Source of the DNA: Flavobacterium chungbukense
GTDB taxonomy: Bacteria; Bacteroidota; Bacteroidia; Flavobacteriales; Flavobacteriaceae
Assembly (NCBI RefSeq): GCF_020805785.1
Contig: NZ_JAJGZV010000002.1
Coordinates: forward strand, 248,001 to 312,000
Direction of reading: 5' to 3'
Length of the DNA stretch: 64,000 bases
The position numbers were made by a program, and so were the translations under genes. A model generated the notes under the pieces. It was not told the origin of the DNA and made no database searches. It saw nothing but the letters and a program-made list of their open reading frames with translations. Of this stretch, positions 23,286 to 31,973 are shown in pieces (within the stretch, counting starts at the first letter, position 1; the number at the start of each line of letters is the position of its first letter).

Positions 23286-24464
23286 TTACTTCTGAACTGA
23301 AAATTTGTACAAAGAAACCGTATGATACTTCTCTCCCTTCTTCAAAGTTATCGGAGCAAATTTTGGCTGATTTGGAGCATCTGGAAAATGCTGTGTTTCT
23401 AAAGCGAATGCCGTTCTAAAATCGTCTTTTGCACCTGATTTAAAGGTGTTTTTACTTTGCATAAAATTTCCGCTATAAAATTGTAATCCAGGCTCTTCGG
23501 TGTAAACATCTAAAGTAATACCTGATAGTTCTCCTTTTATCGTTGCCGCATGTAAAAAGCCGTCTTTTTTTGCACCACTTAAGACATAATTATGATCATA
23601 ACCTTTACCAAATTTCAATTGTTCGTCTTTTGTTTCAATTCTTTCTCCAATGGTATGTTTTGAAGTAAAATCGAACGGCGTATTTTTAACTCCTTTTAAT
23701 TCTCCAGTTGGAATTAAACCTTCATCAACTGGAGTAAATTCATTGGCATAAATTTGTAATTCATGGTTTAAAATACTGCCGCTTCCTTCTCCATTCAAAT
23801 TAAAAAAGGCGTGATTGGTTAAGTTTACCAACGTCGTTTTATCTGTTGTGGCTTCATATTCCATTTTTACAGCATTATCATCTGTAAGCGTATAAGTCAC
23901 TTTTACAGCTAATTTTCCAGGAAAACCTTGTTCACCATCTGGCGAAACATAATTTAAAACCAATGTTTTTCCATCTCTTTTTTCGGCATTCCAAACAACA
24001 TCTTGAAAACCTTTTACTCCACCGTGTAAAGCATTTTTGCCATTATTCAATGGAACTTGATACTGCTTTCCTTCTAAAGTAAATTTCCCTTTACCAATTC
24101 TGTTTCCAACTCTTCCAATGGTAGCTCCAAAATAAGGTTCTGTTGCTGTTTTAAAACCTTTTGCGCTGTTCATTCCAACCACAACATCGGTTTGCTTTCC
24201 GTTTTTATCGGCAACCCACAGTCCAACCAATCGGCCTCCATAATTGGTGAAAGCCGCTTTTATTCCGTTGTTTTCAATCCAATATAAATCGACCTTTTTA
24301 CCATCGATGATAGTGTCAAAATTTTTAGTTTCTAAAACTGTTTGGATAGAATCTGCTTTGATTTCCGTATTTACTTTTGAATCAGTTTCTTCCTTTTTAC
24401 CGTCTTTGCAGCTAAACTGAAAAAGTGCTAGCATCACAACGGCAGCGATCTGAATATTTTTCAT
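23286..24464 (-). CDS. galM: Aldose 1-epimerase, lipoprotein form
   Basis: 392 residues. The lipobox FQFSC (Cys19) is followed by a charged linker of about 30 residues, then a GalM domain. Active-site landmarks: NNGKNALHGG, VNLTNHAFFNL (catalytic His), YDHNYVLSG, and the late AFALETQHFPDAP (catalytic Glu). It interconverts alpha and beta anomers of aldoses. The lipoprotein signal puts it outside the cytoplasm, so in this locus it would speed anomer exchange of sugars released by the GH43 and GH2 enzymes. GalM of polysaccharide loci in Bacteroidota is often of this exported kind. Confidence 0.92.
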   Translation of the reverse strand: MKNIQIAAVVMLALFQFSCKDGKKEETDSKVNTEIKADSIQTVLETKNFDTIIDGKKVDLYWIENNGIKAAFTNYGGRLVGLWVADKNGKQTDVVVGMNSAKGFKTATEPYFGATIGRVGNRIGKGKFTLEGKQYQVPLNNGKNALHGGVKGFQDVVWNAEKRDGKTLVLNYVSPDGEQGFPGKLAVKVTYTLTDDNAVKMEYEATTDKTTLVNLTNHAFFNLNGEGSGSILNHELQIYANEFTPVDEGLIPTGELKGVKNTPFDFTSKHTIGERIETKDEQLKFGKGYDHNYVLSGAKKDGFLHAATIKGELSGITLDVYTEEPGLQFYSGNFMQSKNTFKSGAKDDFRTAFALETQHFPDAPNQPKFAPITLKKGEKYHTVSLYKFSVQK

Positions 24465-24488
24465 TTAATAAATTTTAAAATGTTTATA

Positions 24489-25511
24489 TTATTTTGATGG
24501 AATTGCTAGTGGCGTGCCTTCGCTTACTGGCTCTCCTAAAACTGGAAATCCATTTGCATCCCAATTAATTTTCTGCATTCTCGGCGACCTTTTGTTCCCG
24601 CAGCCTTCTCCAGGATTAGAATTGGCATGATATAAAATCCAATCTTCTTTTCCGTCTGGAGATTTAAAAAATGAATTATGTCCCGGAGCATAAACTTTGT
24701 TTTTATCAGATTGTTTGAAAATTGGTTCAGATGATTTTTTCCAAGCATTTGAATCTAGTAAATTATCTTCTCCGTTAAAAGTCAATAACCCTAAAGAATA
24801 GAAATCGGTCCAGCATCCGCTTGCCGAAAACACAATGAAAATTTTACCATTTCTCTCTAAGAATTGAGGCCCTTCGTTTACATTTACTTGCGGCGGATTT
24901 ACGTCATCATGCAATGCTCCGTGCGTTTCCCAGTCGTTTGTTGGTGACGAAAGCAAAACACGATCTCCATCAATTGCTAATGGATTTTTCATTTTAGCTA
25001 TGTAAATATTCTGCTGTCCGTTGGTATTGCCTTCCCATCCAGCCCAAATCATATAAAGCTGTTTTTTGTACTCAAATACATTTCCATCAATTGCCCATTT
25101 GTCTGTTTTGGCAGCAATTTTTCCTTTAAATTCAAAATTACCTTTAAAAGGATCTGATGATTTATTTTCTAAAACATACATTCTGTGATTGTTGTTGTCG
25201 CCATTATCGGCGGCGAAATAACAATACCATTTTCCGTTTATGATATGAAATTCAGGCGCCCAAATCTCTGCTGAATAATTGGTGTTTTTAGGTGGATTCC
25301 AAATGACTTTGCTTTCGGCATTTTTAATATCCGATAAGTCTTTTGTTTTCCATAAAACCAGTTTATTTCCGAGTGTATTTGTGTAATAATAATATCCTTT
25401 GTAATACGTGCTGTACGGATCTGCACCCGATGGCAGAATTGGATTTGTGAAGGTTTTTTGCTGTGCAAAACCTATTGTTGTGAGCAGCAAAAGGATGATG
25501 TATTTTTTCAT
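24489..25511 (-). CDS. Glycoside hydrolase family 43, probable alpha-L-arabinofuranosidase
   Basis: 340 residues from the ATG at 25511, which precedes a good signal peptide (MKKYIILLLLTTIGFAQ); an upstream in-frame ATG at 25550 adds a non-signal leader. The acidic triad is in SGADPYSTYYKGYYYY, WAIDGNVFEYKKQLYMIWAG, and VNEGPQFLERNGKIFIVFSA. The overall pattern, including SAEIWAPEFHIINGKWYCYFAA, and VYAPGHNSFF ... EDWILYHANS, resembles exo-1,5-alpha-L-arabinofuranosidases of subfamily 26 such as the Streptomyces enzyme. That gives the best substrate hint in this locus: arabinan-like or arabinose-decorated chains. The repeat copy 2 lies directly upstream. Confidence 0.85.
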   Translation of the reverse strand: MKKYIILLLLTTIGFAQQKTFTNPILPSGADPYSTYYKGYYYYTNTLGNKLVLWKTKDLSDIKNAESKVIWNPPKNTNYSAEIWAPEFHIINGKWYCYFAADNGDNNNHRMYVLENKSSDPFKGNFEFKGKIAAKTDKWAIDGNVFEYKKQLYMIWAGWEGNTNGQQNIYIAKMKNPLAIDGDRVLLSSPTNDWETHGALHDDVNPPQVNVNEGPQFLERNGKIFIVFSASGCWTDFYSLGLLTFNGEDNLLDSNAWKKSSEPIFKQSDKNKVYAPGHNSFFKSPDGKEDWILYHANSNPGEGCGNKRSPRMQKINWDANGFPVLGEPVSEGTPLAIPSK

Positions 25512-25539
25512 TTTTATTTTTTTATTGTTGGGCGTGGTT

Positions 25540-25745
25540 TTTAAACACATAGTGACATAGTTTTGCTTTTTCTGTAAAAGGCGTTTTACTTATTTAAACA
25601 AACATAGCTGCTGTCTTGAACTTTGTCAAAGTTTGAAACTTTGACAAAGTTGCAACGCAAAGAAAAACACAAAGCTATGTGTGGAAACTAGTTTCTTTTA
25701 ATCTCTTTTGTCAACACAAAAAACTATGTTTCTATGTGTTTAAAA
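25540..25745. repeat. Dispersed palindromic repeat, copy 2, with a nested 29-bp palindrome
   Basis: The outer arms are TTAAACACATAGTGACATAG (25541-25560) and CTATGTTTCTATGTGTTTAA (about 25724-25743). The interior has AAAAGGCGTTTTACT and GGAAACTAGTTTC like the other copies. A 29-bp palindrome at 25621-25649, whose first half is CTTTGTCAAAGTTT, interrupts the middle and is identical to one at 47047-47075. The element sits between the GH2 and GH43 genes. Confidence 0.75.
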
Positions 25746-27557
25746 TTATTTATTCAAAGCCTGAATGACTTCTGTATTGATTTTATTCACCGCTTTGAAA
25801 TCCATTTTATCTACTTTTCTGTCATACGTCATAAAACCGTTTACTTCGCCTTCCACATCTGTTGTTTGCGTATAGACCGCTGCTGAGAATCCCGTTTTTA
25901 CTAAGTTTTTAAGGATTTGAGCATATTTTACATATTCAGCGGTAACTTCTGCTTCGTTTTTAAATTTCACGTAACCCCAGTTGTCATTTGCTCTCCATAA
26001 ATGACCTTCCAAAGGAAGACCGATTCCGCCATATTCACCTAAAACGGTAACTCTTCTGGCATCATACAAATACAATTCTGGCGCTGGATATTTGTGCAAA
26101 TCTAAAATATCGCCGGTTTGAAAGTGATTTCCTCCACTTGAAGAATTAATCAAACGACTCGGATCATGATTTTTAGTCCATTGTGTAATTTCAACCGTTT
26201 TAAATTGTCCCCAAGCTTCATTAAAAGGAACCCAAACTACGATACTTGGATAAGAATACAAATGATCCATAATTTCTCTCCATTCTTTTTTATAAATTTC
26301 TTGAGATTTTGGCGTACGCTGCAATTCTGTTCCTTCAAAATACTTTTTATCTTGCCAAATCGGCTGATCGTCGCCACTTGGCATATCTTGCCAAACCAAA
26401 ATTCCCAGTTCATCACAATGTGTATACCAACGTTCTGGCTCAACTTTTACATGTTTACGAATCATATTAAAACCTAATTCTTTTGTTTTAATAATATCAT
26501 ATTTTAAAGCTTCGTCTGTCGGGGCCGTGTACAAACCTTCTGGCCACCATCCTTGATCAAGAGGTCCAAACTGAAAGTAATCTTTGTTATTTAATTGCAT
26601 TCTCATCACGCCATTTTCATCTCTTTTTGATGAAATTTTACGCATTGCAAAATAGCTTTTCACTTCGTCAACAATTTTATTTTTGCTGATTAAGCGAATT
26701 TTAGTCTGATATAAAAACGGACTTTCAGGCGACCATAATTTTGGAGCGTTTAAGACAATATCATTGCTTTCGCCAACAACAGCTTTCTCTTTAGCAATTT
26801 CTTTTCCGTTGTCTAAAACCGAAATTTCCACTAAATCACCAGCTTCTGCTCCTTTTACATCAGCTTTAATGCTAATGGTATTTTGATCAATATTTGGAGT
26901 AGTTCTTAAGGTTTCAATATTTTTAGCATTAACTGGTTCAATCCAAACCGTTTGCCAAATCCCTGTTACAGGCGTGTACCAGATTCCTTCAGGATTTTTA
27001 ACTTGTTTTCCTCTCGGTTGAGGACCATCATTTGATGGATCCCAAACTTTTACCACTAGTTTTTGATTACTTCTTTTTCTAATGAAAGGCGTAATATCAA
27101 ATGAAAAAGGTGTATATCCTCCAGTGTGCGAACCTACTTTTACATCATTAATAAAAACTTCTGTTTTCCAATCAACTGCGCCAAAATGAAGCAGAATATT
27201 TTTTCCGTTCCAACCTGATTCAATAGAAAAATTGGTTTCGTACCAAAGTTCATTTTTTGATCCAACTTCTTTCATTACACCAGACAAACTTGATTCTGCC
27301 GCAAACGGGACTAAAATCTGACCGTCATATTTTGAAGGCGCTGCTTTTCCAAATTCCTGAATTTTATAATTCCATAAACCATTTAGATTTTTCCATTGTC
27401 CGCGTTCCATAATTGGACGAGGATATTCTGGAAGCGGTTTCTTAGAATCGACTTGTTCTGCCCATTTTGTTTTAATCTTATCTCCTTGCGGTTTCCATTG
27501 TGCATTGGCTGCCAATACTGAAAAAAAGGCTAAAAAAAGGATACTTTTTCTTTTCAT
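25746..27557 (-). CDS. Glycoside hydrolase family 2 enzyme
   Basis: 603 residues with a signal peptide ending ANAQ. Three domains are seen: a sugar-binding jelly roll (RGQWKNLNGLWNYKI, VDWKTEVFINDVKVGSHTGGY), an Ig-like domain, and a TIM barrel with the acid/base in VPFNEAWGQF (Asn446-Glu447) and the nucleophile in VLGEYGGIGLP (Glu508). This is the short, about 600-residue GH2 type common in polysaccharide loci; activities include beta-galactosidase, beta-glucuronidase, beta-mannosidase and alpha-L-arabinopyranosidase. The sequence does not separate them. It is the middle member of the locus, flanked by two repeat elements. Confidence 0.88.
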   Translation of the reverse strand: MKRKSILFLAFFSVLAANAQWKPQGDKIKTKWAEQVDSKKPLPEYPRPIMERGQWKNLNGLWNYKIQEFGKAAPSKYDGQILVPFAAESSLSGVMKEVGSKNELWYETNFSIESGWNGKNILLHFGAVDWKTEVFINDVKVGSHTGGYTPFSFDITPFIRKRSNQKLVVKVWDPSNDGPQPRGKQVKNPEGIWYTPVTGIWQTVWIEPVNAKNIETLRTTPNIDQNTISIKADVKGAEAGDLVEISVLDNGKEIAKEKAVVGESNDIVLNAPKLWSPESPFLYQTKIRLISKNKIVDEVKSYFAMRKISSKRDENGVMRMQLNNKDYFQFGPLDQGWWPEGLYTAPTDEALKYDIIKTKELGFNMIRKHVKVEPERWYTHCDELGILVWQDMPSGDDQPIWQDKKYFEGTELQRTPKSQEIYKKEWREIMDHLYSYPSIVVWVPFNEAWGQFKTVEITQWTKNHDPSRLINSSSGGNHFQTGDILDLHKYPAPELYLYDARRVTVLGEYGGIGLPLEGHLWRANDNWGYVKFKNEAEVTAEYVKYAQILKNLVKTGFSAAVYTQTTDVEGEVNGFMTYDRKVDKMDFKAVNKINTEVIQALNK

Positions 27558-27626
27558 ACTTTATATTTATTAGGCATTTATTCTTTAAAATCAATGCCAT
27601 GATGTTTCTTCAAAATCAAAATTGAA

Positions 27627-27658
27627 TTACCAGGCTCATATCCACATAAGCCTGGTAA
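27627..27658. repeat. Hairpin upstream of the GH2 gene
   Basis: TTACCAGGCT (27627-27636) and AGCCTGGTAA (27649-27658) pair perfectly around 12 bases. It lies 70 bp before the GH2 start on the minus strand. No T-run follows on either strand, so an RNA-stability or processing stem is more likely than a terminator. Confidence 0.45.
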
Positions 27659-27694
27659 CTACTTAAACTAAACTAACTTAACTAACCATATTTT

Positions 27695-27795
27695 TAAGAA
27701 GTATTAAGATTTTTGTATTAAGTATTAAGATTTTTTATTGAGTAGTCCTCACTTGCTCTTAATATCAGTCTTAATACTTAATACTTAATACTCCT
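27695..27795. repeat. Tandem/inverted array of AGTATTAAG units
   Basis: AGTATTAAGA and GTATTAAG units on the left are mirrored by CTTAATACTTAATACTTAATACT on the right (in pieces), making an imperfect hairpin that reaches almost to the stop codon of the GH43-like gene at 27799. It is one of several such unit-built arrays at gene ends in this window. Confidence 0.6.
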
Positions 27796-27798
27796 GTC

Positions 27799-28833
27799 TT
27801 AATTCTTCTTTCCGAATTTCTTCACTAAACTGTCGTATTCTTTTTTAGAGATTGTAATCATGCAGCCGTGACGCACTTTTTCTGGAAAACTGTATTTGTC
27901 CCAATCGGAGAAAAAAGTGTAGCCTGAAGCTTGAAACCAAGGTCCGTTAAGGTTATCTGCAATTGATAATCCGTAGGAAACACCTGGATATTGTTCGTAA
28001 TACATATACCATATTTTATCATCTGGAGAAGGAATCAGCATTGGCGCTTCTCTAAAGTTTGGACTGATAGATTGCTGGGGCAAAGAATAAGGTCCTAATA
28101 ATGATTTTGATTTCGCAATTCGAATAGTTTTCCCAGTTGTCCAATACAACGTTGGATAGGTTTCATCTTTAATAACAGCGTAATATGAATCGCCTATTTT
28201 ACGAATGAAAACATCAATTGTTCCCATATCCCAATCGAATAAACGATTTGGCGGTCCTTCGAAATTTTTTAAATCTTTAGACAAAACATAAAGCGTTCTC
28301 TGACTTCTCCAATAACGTTCTCCATCTCCTTTTATTCCTTCTAAATGTGGCGTATGCCAAGTCATAATGAACTTTTGAGAATCATTATCATAATATAATT
28401 TTGGAGCACCAATTCGCTGTAAAGCATTTGAATAATCGGGTGTGCTTTTTAAATCTGGCGTATAATCTGAATGTTTTTTCCAAGTAATCAAATCATCCGA
28501 AACCCAAATATTGATTGCTTTTGCATCATCGCCCGTATTTCCTGCGATGTAATATTTACCGTCTGGCCCTTTACAGATATCTGGATGTCCTTTATATTCT
28601 TCAAAAACGCGTTTTCCATTGTTCAGATTTTCCCAATGAAGTCCATCTAAACTTACAGAATAGTATAATCTTCCATAATCGTTATGCGTCATGTGCGCAA
28701 AAAGATAGGCTTCGTTTTTCGGTTTTTCATTTCCCTGAACTTGTCCTGGCGGATCTGGCTGTTGCGCTTTCGCGGAAAATCCAATCAGAATTGTGGTCAA
28801 GAAAAGGAGTTGTTTTATTTTGTGTATTTTCAT
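27799..28833 (-). CDS. GH43-like five-bladed propeller glycosidase, secreted
   Basis: 344 residues with a signal peptide ending SAKAQ. Five repeats of a strand pattern such as GRLYYSVSLDGLHWENL, GPDGKYYIAGNTG, and DKIWYMYYEQYPG mark a beta-propeller. Likely acidic residues are in GHPDICKGPDGKYY, MGTIDVFIRKIGDSYY, and FREAPMLIPSPDDKIWY, which parallels the Asp/Asp/Glu triad of GH43 in order and spacing, although the first blade lacks the canonical ADPxI. It may belong to a divergent GH43 subfamily or a neighbouring clan-F family. Activity is unknown. It is encoded between GH5-like and GH2 in the same direction. Confidence 0.7.
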   Translation of the reverse strand: MKIHKIKQLLFLTTILIGFSAKAQQPDPPGQVQGNEKPKNEAYLFAHMTHNDYGRLYYSVSLDGLHWENLNNGKRVFEEYKGHPDICKGPDGKYYIAGNTGDDAKAINIWVSDDLITWKKHSDYTPDLKSTPDYSNALQRIGAPKLYYDNDSQKFIMTWHTPHLEGIKGDGERYWRSQRTLYVLSKDLKNFEGPPNRLFDWDMGTIDVFIRKIGDSYYAVIKDETYPTLYWTTGKTIRIAKSKSLLGPYSLPQQSISPNFREAPMLIPSPDDKIWYMYYEQYPGVSYGLSIADNLNGPWFQASGYTFFSDWDKYSFPEKVRHGCMITISKKEYDSLVKKFGKKN

Positions 28834-28940
28834 TGCTATTAGTTTTTAGTTTTTTTTTGCCACGAATTGCACTAATTTCCACTAATTATTTTTTTTTTGA
28901 TACTACCGATAGCTATCGGGATTCACAGATTTAAATGATT

Positions 28941-29078
28941 TTTAAACACATAGAATCATAGTTTTTCTTAATCTATAAAAGGCGTTTCACTATTTAAAAC
29001 AAACATAGCTATGTGTGAAAGCTAGCTTTTTCTAGATCTTATATACAAAACAATAAATCTATGCTTCAATGTGTTTAT
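28941..29078. repeat. Dispersed palindromic repeat, copy 3
   Basis: The left arm TTTAAACACATAGAATCATAG and right arm CTATGCTTCAATGTGTTTA flank AAAAGGCGTTTCACT and GTGAAAGCTAGCTTTT. It lies in the 341-bp gap 28834-29174, in the same orientation as copy 2 and lacks the nested 29-bp palindrome. The gap also holds the palindrome CCGATAGCTATCGG (28907-28920) and the hairpin at 29080-29146. Confidence 0.75.
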
Positions 29079-29079
29079 T

Positions 29080-29146
29080 TTTTTTGCCACAGATTTCACA
29101 GATTTAAATGATTAATCTTTTTAATCCTTTAATCTGTGGCAAAAAA
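29080..29146. repeat. GCCACAGATT hairpin
   Basis: TTTTTTGCCACAGATT (29080-29095) and AATCTGTGGCAAAAAA (29131-29146) form a perfect 16-bp stem with a 35-base interior that itself carries GATTTAAATGATTAATC. It can terminate transcription on the minus strand after the GH5-like gene. An ATTATCTAATT tandem stretch (29145-29180) leads to the stop codon. Confidence 0.65.
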
Positions 29147-29174
29147 TTATCTAATTATCAAATTGACTAATTAT

Positions 29175-30350
29175 CTAATTAACCTTATTCGCCTCCGAAG
29201 TCATCTTTTTGATTAAATCTGTTTCGGCTTTTATGTATGGAGTTCCGTCGGTATGCAATACATCGTGAAACCATAATTTTGGTTCTGCAGTATAGGTTTT
29301 AGTCCAACTATCCCAAGCATATTTTGTTTGTGTTTTTCCATCAACAAATCCCCAGTTGATCATACCAACATTGTATTTTCTTGCAAGAGGTAAAAAGCCT
29401 TCAAAAGTGCTTCCGTTTGGTCTTGCCATATATTCTGTACAGATTAATGGTTTTCCGTAACGCTGTAATTGTTTTACCACTCTCTCAAAATCCTGAGGTT
29501 TATCATAATTGTGGAAAGTAACAATATCAGATTGTTCGATTTGCATTTTATGCATTGGCTTCATTTTAGCTTCGTCGCTCCAATCTCCAACCCAAACTCC
29601 AGAAGTTAAAGGTTGTGAAGGATTGCTTTCTCTTGCCCATACAAAAACGTCTTTTAAAAGCGGTAAAATCAAATCGACTTTATTTTTAATTTCTACTTTT
29701 TCATACGATGGTCCAGTCATGTTATCTGGTTCATTCCAAACATCCCAACCTAAAATACGGTTATCATCTTTAAATTTTGCTACCGTTTCTTTTACATATT
29801 TCTCTAAACGAGGATATTGTTTTTTATCCTCAAGCACTTTTTGACCTGGACTTTGAACCCATCCAGAATTGTGTGTGTGCGGTTTTGGCGCACGTTGTTT
29901 TCCTAAAGCCGGAAACGGATCCCAGCAAGAATCAAACAAAACAAAAAGCGTTTTAATATGATGTTTATCTGCAATTCCTAAGAAAGTATCCATGCGTTTG
30001 TAAAGTCCTTCTGGATCTTGCTGATGCAATAAGTCGTGCAGATATACACGCATTACATTCATTCCAAGACCTTCTGCCCAGCCTAATTCCTGATCAATTC
30101 TTTTGGGATCAAAAGTATCTTCCTGCCACATCTCTAACTGATTTATAGCTGTGCTAGGAGAATAATTTGCTCCAACTAACCATGGCTGTTCTGCATACCA
30201 ATTATTAGCTTGCTCTTTGGTCCAGATTTCTCTTTTTTCAACTGATGCTGTTTCAGCTTTCTTTTCTTCAGGATTACTTTTTTTGTTGTTGCAGCTAAGC
30301 AATACTAGTCCTGCCAACATAAATGTCAGACACAATTTTACTTTCTTCAT
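29175..30350 (-). CDS. GH5-like clan A glycoside hydrolase, lipoprotein
   Basis: 391 residues with lipobox LLSC (Cys20) and a charged linker. The TIM-barrel landmarks are GMNVMRVYLHDLLHQ, GWDVWNEPDN (acid/base Glu207) and LICTEYMARPNG (nucleophile Glu306), the paired Asn-Glu ... Glu layout of clan A retaining enzymes (GH2, GH5, GH10). Overall it resembles GH5-type or GH2-C-terminal-like proteins that databases call 'cellulase family' or '1,4-beta-xylanase' without proof. It is the first enzyme gene after susC-susD, which is the usual place for the key surface or periplasmic enzyme. Activity unknown. Confidence 0.78.
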   Translation of the reverse strand: MKKVKLCLTFMLAGLVLLSCNNKKSNPEEKKAETASVEKREIWTKEQANNWYAEQPWLVGANYSPSTAINQLEMWQEDTFDPKRIDQELGWAEGLGMNVMRVYLHDLLHQQDPEGLYKRMDTFLGIADKHHIKTLFVLFDSCWDPFPALGKQRAPKPHTHNSGWVQSPGQKVLEDKKQYPRLEKYVKETVAKFKDDNRILGWDVWNEPDNMTGPSYEKVEIKNKVDLILPLLKDVFVWARESNPSQPLTSGVWVGDWSDEAKMKPMHKMQIEQSDIVTFHNYDKPQDFERVVKQLQRYGKPLICTEYMARPNGSTFEGFLPLARKYNVGMINWGFVDGKTQTKYAWDSWTKTYTAEPKLWFHDVLHTDGTPYIKAETDLIKKMTSEANKVN

Positions 30351-30389
30351 TTCAATTTTGTTATTATGAACAATCGTTCTTTATGATAA

Positions 30390-30417
30390 GGGAATCAGAC
30401 TAGTAGATCTGATTCCC
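30390..30417. repeat. Hairpin between susD and the GH5-like gene
   Basis: GGGAATCAGA and TCTGATTCCC form a perfect 10-bp stem with an 8-base loop in the 81-bp gap. No T-run follows on the minus strand. Such stems protect susC-susD messages from decay or lower downstream expression in Bacteroidota loci; that role is inferred here. Confidence 0.5.
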
Positions 30418-30431
30418 TCAAAAATTCAGTT

Positions 30432-31955
30432 TTAGTATCCAGAGTTTTGCTCTAGATTTGGATTATTATCTACATCTACTTGAGGAATTGGCATTCTATG
30501 ATTTTTACCCACTTTAAAGTTTTTAAAGTCTGGATCACGAAGCGCGATCTTATCAACAGAAGCCTGAGAATCTAAATCTCCCCAACGTTTTAAATCTTCC
30601 CAGCGAACACTTTCTCCCGCTAATTCTAAAACTCTTTCCGTTTTTAAACGCTCTAAGAATAGATCATGATTGTTTCCAATTTCTGGATGTGCAACCGCCA
30701 ACGTGTTCATATTAACACGAGCTCTTACCATATCTACATATTGATAAGCTTGAGAAGTATTTCCTAATTCGTTTAAAACTTCAGCATAACGCAATAGAAT
30801 ATCACCGTAACGTACCAATCTGTAGTTTACTTGATTGTAATAATCTTCGTTATCTCTATAATAATCACGGCTTCCTTTTCTGAACCATGCTTCATCATTA
30901 TTCCATTCCCAATTTCTATTATAAGTTTTATCGCCAAAATCGGCTAATAGTTGAGGATAGTATAGCGTCCATCTTAAACGAACATCAAGATTACCGTCTT
31001 TGTTTTTTTCTTGTTTGAAAGCATTTACTAACCAAATACGTGCTTGTCCGTCAGACCATCCAATTCCTCTTGGTGCAAAAAATTGACTACGATTACTAGA
31101 AACAGCTGCATTTTGATCTTCTCCAGTTCCTCCTTTTCTTTGGTCGCCAAATTGAATTTCAAAAACAGATTCAGTGTTATTTTCATTTACATCTGTAAAA
31201 TTATCTCTGTAATTAGACACAAGGCTATACTTAGCTCCAGCTCCAGTAATCAAATATTCTAAAGCCGTTTTTGCTTCAGCCCATTTGCGTTGTTGCATAT
31301 ATGTTTTCGCAAGAAAAGCTTGTGCTGCACCTTTATCTGGTCTTCCAAGTTGATCTTGTGACCAGCTAGCTGGCAAATCTGCGAAAGCTTCATTCAAATC
31401 TTTTTCAACTTGAGCCCAGATTTCAGCTACCTTTTTTTGCTGTGGTAAATCTGATGGTGTTGATGGATCTAAAACCAACGGAATGTCTTCCCAAATTACA
31501 GCAGCATAATAGTAGTGCAAGGCTCTGAAAAACTTGGCTTGAGCAATAATTTTCTTTTTATCATCTTCATTTTGGAAAGTGATATTCGGAACATTTGCTA
31601 AAACCTGATTACATCTAAAAATCGCTTTGTAGGTGTCTCTCCAGGTTACGGCATTTCCTTCCCAGAAATTGTAATTGATGTAGTTGAATCTTGTCCAATC
31701 TGCCAATTCTGTCCACGGACTTACACTATAACCTTCATCAGAAGTCAAATCTAAACGGAAATATATCCATCTTGCCCAAAGACCATCTTTGTAAAACATG
31801 GCATAAATCGAGTTTACTCCAGCCTGTGCATCAGTTTCTGTTTTCCAATATTGATCTGTCGTTATATCATTTGGGCTATTCAAGTCTAATTCATTTTCAC
31901 AAGCTGTAAAAACAAGACCAAGAAAAGCTGCGGTTATTATTATTATTTTTTTCAT
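30432..31955 (-). CDS. SusD/RagB-family glycan-binding surface lipoprotein
   Basis: 507 residues. The lipobox VFTAC (Cys19) is followed by ENELDLNSPN, then the family's TPR-rich body: TDQYWKTETDAQAGVNSIY, WRDTYKAIFRCNQVLANV, AQAKFFRALHYYYAAVIW, and the C-terminal LKTERVLELAGESVRWEDLKRWG. It captures polysaccharide or oligosaccharide at the surface and hands it to the SusC-type channel encoded 18 bp upstream. It is close to the typical length. The substrate follows from the locus, not from this sequence. Confidence 0.95.
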   Translation of the reverse strand: MKKIIIITAAFLGLVFTACENELDLNSPNDITTDQYWKTETDAQAGVNSIYAMFYKDGLWARWIYFRLDLTSDEGYSVSPWTELADWTRFNYINYNFWEGNAVTWRDTYKAIFRCNQVLANVPNITFQNEDDKKKIIAQAKFFRALHYYYAAVIWEDIPLVLDPSTPSDLPQQKKVAEIWAQVEKDLNEAFADLPASWSQDQLGRPDKGAAQAFLAKTYMQQRKWAEAKTALEYLITGAGAKYSLVSNYRDNFTDVNENNTESVFEIQFGDQRKGGTGEDQNAAVSSNRSQFFAPRGIGWSDGQARIWLVNAFKQEKNKDGNLDVRLRWTLYYPQLLADFGDKTYNRNWEWNNDEAWFRKGSRDYYRDNEDYYNQVNYRLVRYGDILLRYAEVLNELGNTSQAYQYVDMVRARVNMNTLAVAHPEIGNNHDLFLERLKTERVLELAGESVRWEDLKRWGDLDSQASVDKIALRDPDFKNFKVGKNHRMPIPQVDVDNNPNLEQNSGY

Positions 31956-31973
31956 TACGCTGTTTTTTTAAAA

